From: Microbacterium oryzae
GTDB lineage: Bacteria > Actinomycetota > Actinomycetes > Actinomycetales > Microbacteriaceae
Assembly (NCBI RefSeq): GCF_030406385.1
Contig: NZ_JAUEPM010000004.1
Coordinates: 1 to 64,000 of the forward strand
Direction: 5' to 3'
Length of the DNA stretch: 64,000 bases
Program-made: the position numbers and the translations under genes
Shown: positions 1 to 7,441 of the stretch, piece after piece
Position numbering within the stretch: position 1 is the first letter of the stretch
Layout: the number at the start of each line of letters is the position of its first letter
The notes under the pieces: generated by a model
What the model saw: only the letters and a program-made list of their open reading frames with translations
Databases searched by the model: none
Told to the model about the DNA's origin: nothing

Positions 1-90
1 AATTCTCAAACCCAGTCACAAAGACCAGGCCGAGGATAATTTGGCATTTGACAAGTGCACGCTGTTGAGTTCTCAAGGATCAGACGCACC
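1..90 (-). promoter_or_regulatory. Leader of a 16S rRNA operon (operon lies left of window)
   Basis: Read on the minus strand, this segment contains TTGAGAACTCAACAGCGTGC followed by TTGTCAAATGCC and a short AT-richer stretch. This is the leader that in Microbacteriaceae precedes 16S rRNA. It would be transcribed leftwards, so the rrn genes lie just outside the window. The AT-richer base composition contrasts sharply with the adjacent GC-rich DNA. I could not find a convincing -35/-10 pair for the rrn promoter in the 200 bases upstream (roughly 90-290 read leftwards). The identification comes from recognising the conserved leader; no rRNA gene itself is visible. Confidence 0.75.
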
Positions 91-558
91 CAGCCCCACG
101 ACTCCCGCCGTGGCCCTCCGGGGCAACCATCCACCCCCCGCAACAAGACCAGAAGCCTCGAACCGGGGAGTTATGTTTTGTGTGTGTCGCTGACCTGGGG
201 CGGGGAACCTTCCGGCTCAACCTCGCTGCTTGGCGGCGACAAGAGACAACATTACGCTCAGCCCCCCACCCCCGCAAACCCACCAGGCCCCCGGGCGTGT
301 CGCGCCGGCGGTGTCCGAGCGGCAGCGCGGACACCGGCCCCCGCTTCCGCCTCCTCGCACCTTCGCGCTCGGACAGCGTCCGCCACGCGCGGGCCCGGAG
401 CGACGGCGCAGTTTCAGAGCCTCCGCGCTGCCTGCAACCGACTGCGCAGCCGACGAGCGACGCGGCAGCCTCGGAGCGACCGCGGGCACTCGAGTGCAAG
501 CACCGCGCCATCCCGCGCGCTCACTCCCGACCTGCACGGTTCACGCGCATCCCGCGTG

Positions 559-653
559 CGGCCGCGCTGTCTCAGAGCGGCCGCGCAGTCTCAGTGCGGC
601 CGCGCAGTCTCGGATCGGCAGCGCGGTCTCCGACCGGCAGCGCGGTGATCGAG
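559..653. repeat. Five tandem copies of a degenerate 19-bp repeat
   Basis: Consecutive 19-bp units start at 559, 578, 597, 616 and 635. Units share the core CGGCMGCGCRGTCTC; the first three are CGGCCGCGC-rich and the last two CGGCAGCGC. Exact phasing over 95 bp makes chance unlikely. There is no reading frame of interest and the function is unknown. Confidence 0.8.
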
Positions 654-670
654 GTAATGCGCGACCACGT

Positions 671-737
671 GAGCAGCACCCCGCCGCGCGAGCGAGCAGC
701 ACCCCGCCGCGCGCGAGCAGCACCCCGCCGCGCGAGC
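671..737. repeat. Three tandem copies of a 21-23-bp repeat
   Basis: Units begin with GAGCAGCACCCCGCCGCGCG at 671 (23 bp), 694 (21 bp) and 715 (23 bp). A decayed fourth copy begins at 738 and another GAGCAGCAC occurs near 756. The array sits between the rrn leader and the first gene and is non-coding as far as I can see. Confidence 0.8.
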
Positions 738-861
738 GAGCAGCGCCGGGTGCGCGAGCAGCACTGCGGTCCTGAGCGGCGCCGCAGCCACCCGCTTGTG
801 CCTTGCCTCCTCGGAGCCCGCCGCCGTAGCGCCTCGTCCACCGCGGGGCACACTGGAGGGC

Positions 862-1245
862 ATGGACGCCTCCGCACTCGCATCGGTCGCACTCGAGGTC
901 GGCGAGCAGTTCCCTTCCGTCGCCCGAGAGCAGCCGTTCGGCCCGGACGTCGAGGTGCTGAAGGTCCGCGGGCGCGTGTTCCTTCTCGTCATGGGCACGG
1001 CGGAGCGTCCGCTGGTGACCCTCAAGGCCGACCCGTACGACGCCGAGCAGTTGCGCACCGCCTTTCCCGACATCGCCCCCGGCTATCACATGAACAAGCG
1101 CCACTGGATCTCCGTCTCCCCCGGTGGCGATGTGGACGAGCAGATGCTGGGCGAGCTCGTGACGGACTCCTACCGGCTCGTCGTCGCCGGACTCCCCGTG
1201 CGTGAGCGTCCGGTCGACCCGGAGAGGTTCGGCCTGCCCGGGTGA
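862..1245 (+). CDS. MmcQ/YjbR family protein
   Basis: This 127-residue protein has the MmcQ/YjbR fold signature. It carries a central 'ADPYDAEQLR' segment followed by 'GYHMNKRHWISV', which matches the conserved G-Y-x-x-N-K-x-H-W core of the family, and a C-terminal 'TDSYRLVVAGLP' helix. Family members are small DNA-binding-like proteins, predicted to be cytoplasmic, with no assigned reaction. The ATG at 862 was chosen because GGAGG lies 3 bases upstream and the longer frame upstream is compositionally non-coding. It converges on the next gene, with a strong hairpin between them. Confidence 0.85.
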   Translation: MDASALASVALEVGEQFPSVAREQPFGPDVEVLKVRGRVFLLVMGTAERPLVTLKADPYDAEQLRTAFPDIAPGYHMNKRHWISVSPGGDVDEQMLGELVTDSYRLVVAGLPVRERPVDPERFGLPG

Positions 1246-1252
1246 TACGCGA

Positions 1253-1281
1253 GATGGCCGCCCACGTGGTGGGCGGCCATC
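1253..1281. terminator. Bidirectional hairpin terminator
   Basis: A perfect 13-bp inverted repeat (GATGGCCGCCCAC / GTGGGCGGCCATC) with a 3-base loop lies between two convergent genes, 7 bases after the plus-strand stop. There is no clear T tract, which is normal for actinobacterial terminators. The right arm contains GGCCATCC. Confidence 0.85.
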
Positions 1282-1295
1282 CTCGAGGGCATACG

Positions 1296-1937
1296 TCAGT
1301 ACGCGGCGGTGAAGCGCGCGCGCTGGTGACGCGGGTTCTCGATCTCCTCGACGATCGCGAGCGCGAGGTCGGCGCCCGAGATGAACGACTCCCCGTCCTC
1401 GTCGACGAGCAGCACGTCCCCGCCGAGACGGTACGACCCGGTCTCCTCGCCGGGGTTGAAGGCGCCGAAGCCCGCGGCCGGGCTGACGAAGAACCAGTCG
1501 AGCTCGTCCGAGCGGCCGCGCAGCGCCTCGAGGACCTCGGTCATCTCGAGCGCCTCCGGCTTGAACTCCTCGGGGAAGCCGGCATCCAGAAGGCGTGGAC
1601 CGTCTTCGGAGACGAACAGCGATCCCGCCCCGCCGATGACGCCGAGCCGGACCCCCGCCGCACGCGCCTCCTCGGCGGCCTCGGCCAGCGCGGGTGCCAC
1701 GCGCCCGGCCATCTCGCCTCGGGGCGCCACGGCGCTCACCACGACGTCCGCACCGGCGAAGGCCTCCGCACGGGTGTCGGCGTCGAGAAGCGAACCGGTC
1801 CGGTACTCCACACCGGCCACCGGCTCGGCGGGCTCAGACCGGCTGTAGGAGACGGCCGAGTGACCTCGCTCTGCGGCGATGCGGACGATGTGCGAGCCGG
1901 CGAAGCCGGTGCCGCCGAAGACGACGATGCGTGTCAT
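1296..1937 (-). CDS. NAD(P)-binding Rossmann-fold oxidoreductase / epimerase-like
   Basis: The 213-residue protein belongs to the atypical SDR (NmrA/YwnB-like) group. Its N-terminus has the dinucleotide-binding GGTGFAG (residues 9-15), followed by 'DVVVSAVAP' at strand 4. It then has a substrate-side region without the classical YxxxK. Such proteins bind NAD(P)H and reduce or sense small electrophiles; the substrate cannot be read from sequence. It is divergent from an HxlR regulator, the usual arrangement for HxlR-controlled redox genes, so it is probably the regulator's main target. Confidence 0.8.
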   Translation of the reverse strand: MTRIVVFGGTGFAGSHIVRIAAERGHSAVSYSRSEPAEPVAGVEYRTGSLLDADTRAEAFAGADVVVSAVAPRGEMAGRVAPALAEAAEEARAAGVRLGVIGGAGSLFVSEDGPRLLDAGFPEEFKPEALEMTEVLEALRGRSDELDWFFVSPAAGFGAFNPGEETGSYRLGGDVLLVDEDGESFISGADLALAIVEEIENPRHQRARFTAAY

Positions 1938-1979
1938 GGAAGATTCCTCCTGAGGTCGATGCGGCCTCGATCGAGGCCA

Positions 1980-2008
1980 TTACTCACTCTAGGAGAGTCG
2001 GTTACTGT
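1980..2008. promoter_or_regulatory. Divergent promoter region with candidate HxlR operator
   Basis: The 124-bp divergent spacer contains the small palindrome ACTCT-AGG-AGAGT (1986-1998), flanked by two direct TTACT copies (about 1980 and 2002). It is the only AT-richer, symmetric stretch between the two divergent genes and is the best candidate for HxlR binding. Confidence 0.4.
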
Positions 2009-2061
2009 GGGAAACCAGGCACTTTCCGGTGCCCTGGTCACCCCGAGGTAAGCGAGGCGGC

Positions 2062-2424
2062 ATGGACGGGAAGCAGGACTGGGACCCCTACGCACGCGAC
2101 TGCCCGAGTCGGCAGCTGCTCGACCGCATCGGCGACCGCTGGACCGTCCTCGTGCTCGGCACCCTCGAGGATGGCCCGCTTCGCTTCTCTGAGGTCGCGC
2201 GCCGAGTGGAGGGCGTGTCTCAGAAGATGCTCACGCAGACCCTGCGCGCGGCCGAGCGGGATGGGCTGGTGACGCGCACCGTCTTCGCCGAGGCCCCTCC
2301 CCGCGTGGAGTACGAGCTCTCCGCACTCGGTCGGAGCCTGCGCGAGCCGCTTCGCGCCCTCGAGAACTGGGCGACGACTCACATGCCGGACGTGCTCGAT
2401 GCGAGATCCCGCGCGGACGTGTGA
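2062..2424 (+). CDS. HxlR-family winged-helix transcriptional regulator
   Basis: The 120-residue protein has the HxlR signature. It has a near-N-terminal Cys ('[18 protein letters not shown]'), then '[17 protein letters not shown]', '[22 protein letters not shown]' and the wing '[12 protein letters not shown]'. In this family a conserved N-terminal Cys often senses electrophiles or oxidants, and the protein represses or activates a divergent redox gene. That fits the neighbouring Rossmann oxidoreductase. The ATG at 2062 was taken because a GAGG-type ribosome site precedes it; an in-frame ATG 33 bases upstream is unlikely. The stop lies 2 bases from the convergent PLP gene. Confidence 0.9.
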   Translation: MDGKQDWDPYARDCPSRQLLDRIGDRWTVLVLGTLEDGPLRFSEVARRVEGVSQKMLTQTLRAAERDGLVTRTVFAEAPPRVEYELSALGRSLREPLRALENWATTHMPDVLDARSRADV

Positions 2425-2426
2425 GC

Positions 2427-3566
2427 TCAGACCTCGACCCCGCGCATCCGGGGCTGCGCGAGCAGGTCGCGCACCCGCTCGGCGGCCTTGAGGCCGGAGC
2501 CGCTCAGCATGACGACGGTCGTCTCGTCCGCTCGGATGGCGCCGCGCGCGACGAGCGCGTCGAAGGCGGCCGCCGCCGTCGCGCTCGTCGGCTCTACGAA
2601 GAGTCCGTCCGCGCACAGCCGGCGCAGCGCCGCGACGATCTCCTCCTCTCGGATCGCGACCGCGTCGCCATCCGTCTCGCCGATCGCCTGCAGGATCTGG
2701 GCCATCCGCAGGGGCGAGCGGATGGCCGTGCCCTCGGCGATCGTCGGGGCGACCGGCCGCCCTCCCTCGCCACGCAGCTCCGCCTCGACGGGCGAGCAGT
2801 TGCGCGGCTGCGCGGCGAAGAGGCGGGGCAGCCGCGCGATCTGACCGGCCGCGCGCAGCTCGCGGAACCCGAGCCAGCAGCCGAGCAGGCTGCTGCCGGC
2901 GCCGACCGGGACGATGACGTTGTCGGGCGCGCGGAACCCCAGGTCCTCCCAGAGTTCGTACGCGAGCGTCTTGGTGCCCTCGAGGAACAGTGCCTGCCAG
3001 TTGTGGCTCGCATAGAACGCCTCGTCGGCGGCGCGGATGGCCGCCTCCTGCGACGCCTCGCGCGGCCCGTCGACGAGCTCGACATCCGCGCCGTACGCGC
3101 GCACCTGCGCGATCTTCGCCGGCGAGGTCGATGAGGGCGCGAAGATCCGCACCCCCATTCCGCCGGCAGCCGCGTACCCGGCGACGGACGAGCCGCCGTT
3201 GCCCGAGCTGTCCTCGAGGACGGACGCGACGCCGCGCTCGCGCAGATACGACAGCATGACGCTCGTGCCGCGGTCCTTGAAGCTGCCCGTCGGCTGGAAC
3301 CAGTCGAGCTTGAACAGGGGGCGATGCCGGCCGCGCTCCCGCTCGATGAGCGGCGTGCATCCCTCGCCGAGCGTGATCGGCCGTGCGATGTCGACCGGCA
3401 GCGCGGCGCGGTAGCGCCACAGCGACCGCTCCCGCGTCGCGATGTCGCTGCGCGAGATGCCCGGCTGCGCGGACACCATGAGCGGCCGCCCCGCGTCGGA
3501 GCGCCAGCGCGGCTCTGCGAGCGGGAAGGTGCGTCCGTCGACCGGATCCACGTAGGTCGCGACCAT
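2427..3566 (-). CDS. PLP-dependent threonine synthase-like enzyme (fold type II)
   Basis: The 379-residue protein has the fold-type II PLP architecture. The Schiff-base lysine is in 'PTGSFKDRG' (Lys97), the phosphate loop in 'DSSGNGGSSVAG' (about 116-127), 'VPVGAGSSLLG' near the middle and 'LSGSGLKA' near the end. Family members catalyse beta- or gamma-replacement/elimination such as threonine synthase or diaminopropionate/threonine ammonia-lyase. The N-terminal 30 residues resemble threonine synthases, but it is isolated from hom/thrB, so a lyase role is equally possible. Of two ATGs two codons apart, 3566 has the better distance (6 nt) to the AGAGGGG ribosome site. Confidence 0.75.
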   Translation of the reverse strand: MVATYVDPVDGRTFPLAEPRWRSDAGRPLMVSAQPGISRSDIATRERSLWRYRAALPVDIARPITLGEGCTPLIERERGRHRPLFKLDWFQPTGSFKDRGTSVMLSYLRERGVASVLEDSSGNGGSSVAGYAAAGGMGVRIFAPSSTSPAKIAQVRAYGADVELVDGPREASQEAAIRAADEAFYASHNWQALFLEGTKTLAYELWEDLGFRAPDNVIVPVGAGSSLLGCWLGFRELRAAGQIARLPRLFAAQPRNCSPVEAELRGEGGRPVAPTIAEGTAIRSPLRMAQILQAIGETDGDAVAIREEEIVAALRRLCADGLFVEPTSATAAAAFDALVARGAIRADETTVVMLSGSGLKAAERVRDLLAQPRMRGVEV

Positions 3567-3698
3567 GGGCATCCCCTCTCGGATGGCCGCTGGCGCGACC
3601 GAGGACGATGCTCTCACGCGACGTGCTCACGGCACCGACCTCGACCATCCGCCGTCAACCCCTCGCTCAGGCCGAGCGCCGCGCCTAGCGTGAACGGC

Positions 3699-5249
3699 AT
3701 GACGGATCTCACCGCGCCGACCGGGCGCGAGCCCGACCTGCGCGCTCAGCCCCGAGCCGACGGATCGGCGCCGCGAGCGCTCGTGCTGGGCGCCACCGGC
3801 TACATCGGCGGGCGGCTCACGCCACGCCTGCTGGCGGCCGGCTACCGGGTGCGCGTGCTCGCGCGGGACGCGGCGCGGGTCGCGGCGTTCCCGTGGGGGA
3901 AGGACTCCGACGTCGTCGAGGGGTCCGCGGACGAGGCGGAAGCCGTCGCCCGCGCCTGCGCGGACGTCGACGTGATCTTCTACCTCATCCACTCGATGGG
4001 CGCCGGCCGGGACTTCGAGGCCGCCGATGCCCGTGCCGCGAGCACCGTGGCGAGCGCCGCCGCGACGGCCGGAGCCGGGCGCATCGTCTACCTCGGCGGC
4101 CTGCATCCGGACGACGCCGAGCTCTCACCGCACCTGCGCTCGCGCGTGGAGGTGGGGCGCGCCTTCCTCGAGTCGGGGGTGCCGACCCTCGTCCTGCAGG
4201 CCGGGGTGGTCATCGGATCGGGCTCGGCGTCGTTCGAGATGATCCGGCACCTCACCGAGGTGCTTCCGTACATGCCGGCGCCCCACTGGGTGCGCAATCG
4301 GATCCAGCCGATCGCTGTGCGCGACGTGCTGCACTACCTCCTCGGCGCCGCGCGCGTGGACCCGTCGGTCAACCGCGCCGTCGACATCGGCGGCCCCGAC
4401 GTGCTCCGCTACGGGCAGATGATGAACGGCTACGCGCTCGAGGCCGGGCTGCGACAGCGGGCGATCGCGGCGCTCCCCGTGCTGACGCCGGGTCTCGCGT
4501 CGCACTGGGTGAACCTCGTGACCCCGGTGCCGCGTGCGATCGCGCGGCCGCTCATCGCGTCGCTGCAGAACGAGTGCGTGATGAAGAGCCACGACGTCGA
4601 CGCGCTGATCCCACCGCCCGACGACGGCCTCACGCCGTACCGCAGCGCGGTCGCCCTCGCGCTGGGTCGACTCGAGAACGACCTCGTCGAGACGAGCTGG
4701 AAGGACGCGGAGGTGAGCGGCGCGCCGAGCGACCCGCTTCCCAGCGACCCCGACTGGGCCGGACGCACCGTCTACACCGACGAGCGCGCCGTCCAGACGG
4801 ATGCGAGCCCCGAGGACCTCTGGTCGATCATCATCGGCATCGGCGGCGACAACGGCTGGTACTCGTCACCGCTCCTCTGGGCGGCCCGCGGGTGGATGGA
4901 TCGGCTCGTCGGCGGCGTCGGTCTCCGGCGCGGGCGCCGCAGCCGGAGCGAGGCGCACGTCGGCGACGCCATCGATTTCTGGCGGGTCGAGCAGGTCGAG
5001 GAGGGCCGGCTGCTGCGGCTGCGGGCGGAGATGAAGGTGCCCGGCGACGCGTGGCTCGAGCTGCGCGCCGAGCCGGATGGCCGGGGTGCGCGGTACGAGC
5101 AGCGTGCGGTCTTCTTCCCGCGCGGACTAGCCGGGCGCCTCTACTGGTTGAGCGTGCTGCCGTTCCACGGCGCCATCTTCGCGGGGATGGCCGCGCGCAT
5201 CGCGCAGGCGGCCGAGGCGCTGAACCGGAGGGAGCGCGTCAGGAGCTGA
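3699..5249 (+). CDS. SDR (NmrA-like) - DUF2867 fusion oxidoreductase
   Basis: The 516-residue protein has two parts. Residues ~27-300 form an atypical SDR domain with GATGYIGG (31-38) for NAD(P) binding and 'YLGGLHPDD' in the active-site region. Residues ~345-510 form a DUF2867 SRPBCC-like ligand-binding domain ('ERAVQTDASPEDLW', 'IDFWRVEQVEEGRLLRLRAEM'). This fusion is common in actinobacteria and its substrate is unknown; quinone, isoprenoid or polyketide derivatives have been guessed. A TAGCGT -10 box ends 7 nt before the ATG, so the mRNA is probably leaderless. Its 3' end overlaps the convergent flavin reductase by 11 bp. Confidence 0.8.
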   Translation: MTDLTAPTGREPDLRAQPRADGSAPRALVLGATGYIGGRLTPRLLAAGYRVRVLARDAARVAAFPWGKDSDVVEGSADEAEAVARACADVDVIFYLIHSMGAGRDFEAADARAASTVASAAATAGAGRIVYLGGLHPDDAELSPHLRSRVEVGRAFLESGVPTLVLQAGVVIGSGSASFEMIRHLTEVLPYMPAPHWVRNRIQPIAVRDVLHYLLGAARVDPSVNRAVDIGGPDVLRYGQMMNGYALEAGLRQRAIAALPVLTPGLASHWVNLVTPVPRAIARPLIASLQNECVMKSHDVDALIPPPDDGLTPYRSAVALALGRLENDLVETSWKDAEVSGAPSDPLPSDPDWAGRTVYTDERAVQTDASPEDLWSIIIGIGGDNGWYSSPLLWAARGWMDRLVGGVGLRRGRRSRSEAHVGDAIDFWRVEQVEEGRLLRLRAEMKVPGDAWLELRAEPDGRGARYEQRAVFFPRGLAGRLYWLSVLPFHGAIFAGMAARIAQAAEALNRRERVRS

Positions 5250-5730
5250 GCGGCGCCAGAGTGCGGAACGCGCGGTCCACGTACACGACCGTGTCGCCAT
5301 CCTCACCCTGGATGACGTCGAGCACCTCCGCGAGGACCAGCGACGAGTCGCCGACGGGCGTGATGTTGAGCGGACGGCAGCGCAGCGCGTACCGGGCGCT
5401 CGGCAGGTGGGGCTCGCCGGTCTCGAGGGTCGCCCACCCCTGCTCGGGGGTGAAACGGGGCGCCCCGGAGATGGCGAAGGCCTGCGCGGTCTCGACGTCG
5501 CGCGCGGTGATGAGGTGCACGAGGAACGTCTCCGCGCGCAGGATCCCGCCCGCACTCCCCCGGGCGCGCGTCACCGAGAAGGCGAGCGCAAGCGGGTCGA
5601 CGCCGACCGAGGCGACGCTCGACGCGGTGAGGCCGACCGGCCCCTCGGGGGTGCTCGCCGTGATGAGCGCCACGCCGGCGGGGTGCAGGCGGAACGCGGT
5701 CTTGAAGGCATCGACGGAGGAGCTGTGCAT
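5239..5730 (-). CDS. Flavin reductase-like (FMN-binding split-barrel) protein
   Basis: The 163-residue protein matches the flavin reductase-like/FMN-binding split-barrel family. It has 'AFRLHPAGVALITA', 'GLTASSVASVGVDPLALAFSV' and a later 'FLVHLI' strand. Such proteins use NAD(P)H to reduce FMN for partner monooxygenases, or use bound FMN themselves. No partner oxygenase is adjacent. The ATG at 5730 is preceded by TAGCGT with a 7-nt gap (leaderless pattern), and an in-frame upstream extension has no support. Confidence 0.8.
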   Translation of the reverse strand: MHSSSVDAFKTAFRLHPAGVALITASTPEGPVGLTASSVASVGVDPLALAFSVTRARGSAGGILRAETFLVHLITARDVETAQAFAISGAPRFTPEQGWATLETGEPHLPSARYALRCRPLNITPVGDSSLVLAEVLDVIQGEDGDTVVYVDRAFRTLAPLSS

Positions 5731-5834
5731 GCCTTCGACGCTAGATGCTTTTGCGAGCTCCTCGTCGCATCGACGGCGGCTGTCGAAGAGGACGCACAGG
5801 AATCGTGCGCCCTCTTCGCCCCCGGATCCGGGTG

Positions 5835-6074
5835 TCAGTCGTTGGAACGGCCGGTCTTCTCCTGCAGCCGGTCGATCTGCTCGGATGCCTCCGCCTTCGT
5901 CATGTCGGCGGAGATCTCCTCGCCCGCCTCGCGAGCGAGGGTGTCGATGTAGCTGCGCTGCGGCGCGGTCATGGGCTCGTCGCCCGTGACCCACGTCGAC
6001 GGATCCTTCTCGGCCGAGCTGTCCGCGTCTCCGGTCGCGCCGAGGGTTTCGCCAGTGGGGTTCGTGTCAGACAT
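5835..6074 (-). CDS. DUF3072 small acidic protein
   Basis: This is a 79-residue protein. The C-terminal half ('PMTAPQRSYIDTLAREAGEEI...MTKAEASEQIDRLQEKTGR') matches DUF3072, which resembles the DUF3072/DUF7218 SAP-like motif seen in small actinobacterial proteins. The N-terminal half is low-complexity and acidic. The function is unknown. The start at 6074 is supported by TAGCAT ending 7 nt upstream. It is a separate unit, about 100 bp upstream of the flavin reductase gene on the same strand. Confidence 0.8.
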   Translation of the reverse strand: MSDTNPTGETLGATGDADSSAEKDPSTWVTGDEPMTAPQRSYIDTLAREAGEEISADMTKAEASEQIDRLQEKTGRSND

Positions 6075-6240
6075 GTCGGCGATGCTACGCGGCGGCGCAG
6101 ACGAGCCCACGGGGGTTGACACGTCCCCGCCGAGGTCACCCACCTAGCGGGGTTCCCTCCGCTCGTCCAGCCGCTTCCTGTGGTCGGGCGCTCGCGCCAT
6201 CCTGATCTCCACGCACCGCCCCGCGGAACAGGAGAACACC

Positions 6241-6777
6241 ATGGCCACACTGCCCCCGCCGAGCGAATCGGCGATGAAGACCGCCAAGCACCCCCGCACC
6301 GCCCTCGCCGGCCCCTACGGCCACCCCTTCCACGCCATGATGGTGACGATTCCGATCGGCGCGTGGACCGCCGCGATCGTCTTCGACATCATCGCGCTCG
6401 CCCGCGACGACGAGGCCTTCGCCACCGGCGCCTTCTGGCTCATCGTCATCGGCATCGCCGGCGCCGCCGTCGCCGCGGTGCTCGGACTGATGGACTTCAC
6501 GGTGATCGCCAAGGGGACGCGCGCCCACAAGGTCGCGCTCACGCACATGGTGCTCAACACGCTCGCCCTGCTGCTCTTCGTCGGCAGCGTGCTGCTGCGC
6601 CTGCGCGAGCCGGACGAGCCGAGCGTCTGGGGCTTCGTCGTGGCGGTCGTCGCGTTCCTCGTCGTCGGCGCCTCCGGATTCCTCGGCGGCGAGATCGCGT
6701 ACCGCTTCGGCGTGCGGGTGGCCGACGAGTCCACGCAGCGGACCTACTTCGAGCCGGTCCAGCGCGACGAGCCCTGA
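6241..6777 (+). CDS. DUF2231 family integral membrane protein
   Basis: The 178-residue protein has a DUF2231 membrane domain. Its hallmark 'GHPFHAMMVTIPIGAWTAAIVFD' is followed by three more hydrophobic helices (about residues 65-90, 103-123 and 133-155), giving four in total. The conserved His residues (HPFH, and H in 'LTHMVLN') suggest a haem- or metal-binding role, but none is established. The ATG is preceded by an AGGAG ribosome site. It is a single-gene unit. Confidence 0.85.
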   Translation: MATLPPPSESAMKTAKHPRTALAGPYGHPFHAMMVTIPIGAWTAAIVFDIIALARDDEAFATGAFWLIVIGIAGAAVAAVLGLMDFTVIAKGTRAHKVALTHMVLNTLALLLFVGSVLLRLREPDEPSVWGFVVAVVAFLVVGASGFLGGEIAYRFGVRVADESTQRTYFEPVQRDEP

Positions 6778-6790
6778 CCCGACGGGATCT

Positions 6791-7363
6791 TCAGGAGCGA
6801 GGCGCCGCCGACCTCAGCAGGTCGGCGGCGATCGCGCGAGCGCGCCGGAGGCGACTCGAGTCGCCGTCCACGCCCTGGTGCGCGATCGCGCCCTCCAGCA
6901 GGAGGAAGAGGTGCTCGGCGAGGACGGTCGGCTCGACGATGCCGTCCTCACCGAGCAGCTCCTCGATCCGCGCGCGCACGCGGCGCTTGTGGTCGCGGAT
7001 GATCACGAAGCCCGCGTCCGCCGGGGAGAGCTCGGCAGCCGCGTTGAGGAACGCGCAGCCCCGCCCCGACGGCTCGGCATCCTCGACGTACGCGTCGAAG
7101 ACGGTCAGGACGCGCGATGCGCCGGCCGCCTCCAGGCGCTTCTCCCAGCGCGCCCACCACTCCTCGTCGCGCCGACGGAGGTAGGCCGCGACGAGCGCGT
7201 CCTTGGACCCGAACCGGTCGTACAGGGTGCGCTTCGTGACGCCCGACTCCGCCGCCACGGCGTCGACCCCGACCGCGTGGACGCCGCGCTCGTAGAACAG
7301 CGTCGTGGCGGCGTCGAGGATGCGGCGAGCGCCCGGTGTCATCGCCGGCTGCGTCTTCGTCAT
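6791..7363 (-). CDS. TetR/AcrR-family transcriptional regulator
   Basis: The 190-residue protein has an N-terminal TetR helix-turn-helix ('ILDAATTLFYERGVHAVGVDAVAAESGVTKRTLYDRFGSKDALV', residues ~15-58) and a C-terminal ligand-binding helical domain. It is divergent from an MFS exporter gene, with a palindromic operator between them, so it probably represses the exporter and itself. A GGGAGG ribosome site precedes the ATG. Confidence 0.92.
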   Translation of the reverse strand: MTKTQPAMTPGARRILDAATTLFYERGVHAVGVDAVAAESGVTKRTLYDRFGSKDALVAAYLRRRDEEWWARWEKRLEAAGASRVLTVFDAYVEDAEPSGRGCAFLNAAAELSPADAGFVIIRDHKRRVRARIEELLGEDGIVEPTVLAEHLFLLLEGAIAHQGVDGDSSRLRRARAIAADLLRSAAPRS

Positions 7364-7376
7364 CGTGCCACCTCCC

Positions 7377-7426
7377 TTGACTTCACCGATCAGTGTACTA
7401 GCGTGGCACTTCACAGGTCGGTGAAG
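7377..7426. promoter_or_regulatory. TetR operator and divergent promoter
   Basis: The 78-bp divergent spacer holds the inverted repeat CTTCACCGA (7381-7389) / TCGGTGAAG (7418-7426). Inside it is a tighter palindrome CTTCAC-N6-GTGAAG (7409-7426). A plus-strand promoter TTGACT (7377-7382), 16 bp, TAGCGT (7399-7404) is overlapped by these half-sites, so TetR binding would block transcription of the MFS gene. Confidence 0.7.
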
Positions 7427-7441
7427 CAGGAGGAGGTGCGC

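Larger units (their letters stand above)
91..861. other. Non-coding GC-rich region upstream of the rrn operon
   Basis: No credible gene is seen in these ~770 bases. The open frames here are long only because stop codons are rare in such DNA, and their translations are Arg/Ala/Pro-rich and low in complexity. The stretch contains a 9-bp hairpin at 309-336 (arms GGTGTCCG and CGGACACC inside), a five-copy 19-bp tandem repeat and a three-copy ~22-bp tandem repeat, listed separately. It should hold the rrn promoter region on the minus strand and the promoter of the MmcQ-like gene on the plus strand. Confidence 0.6.

Noticed and set aside
55..775. Several overlapping open frames of 100-340 codons upstream of the first gene
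   Set aside because: Low-complexity Arg/Pro/Ala translations over tandem repeats, no ribosome site, and adjacent to an rRNA leader.
2427..2430. Frameshift or fusion between the HxlR and PLP genes
   Set aside because: They are convergent on opposite strands with a 2-bp gap, both intact.
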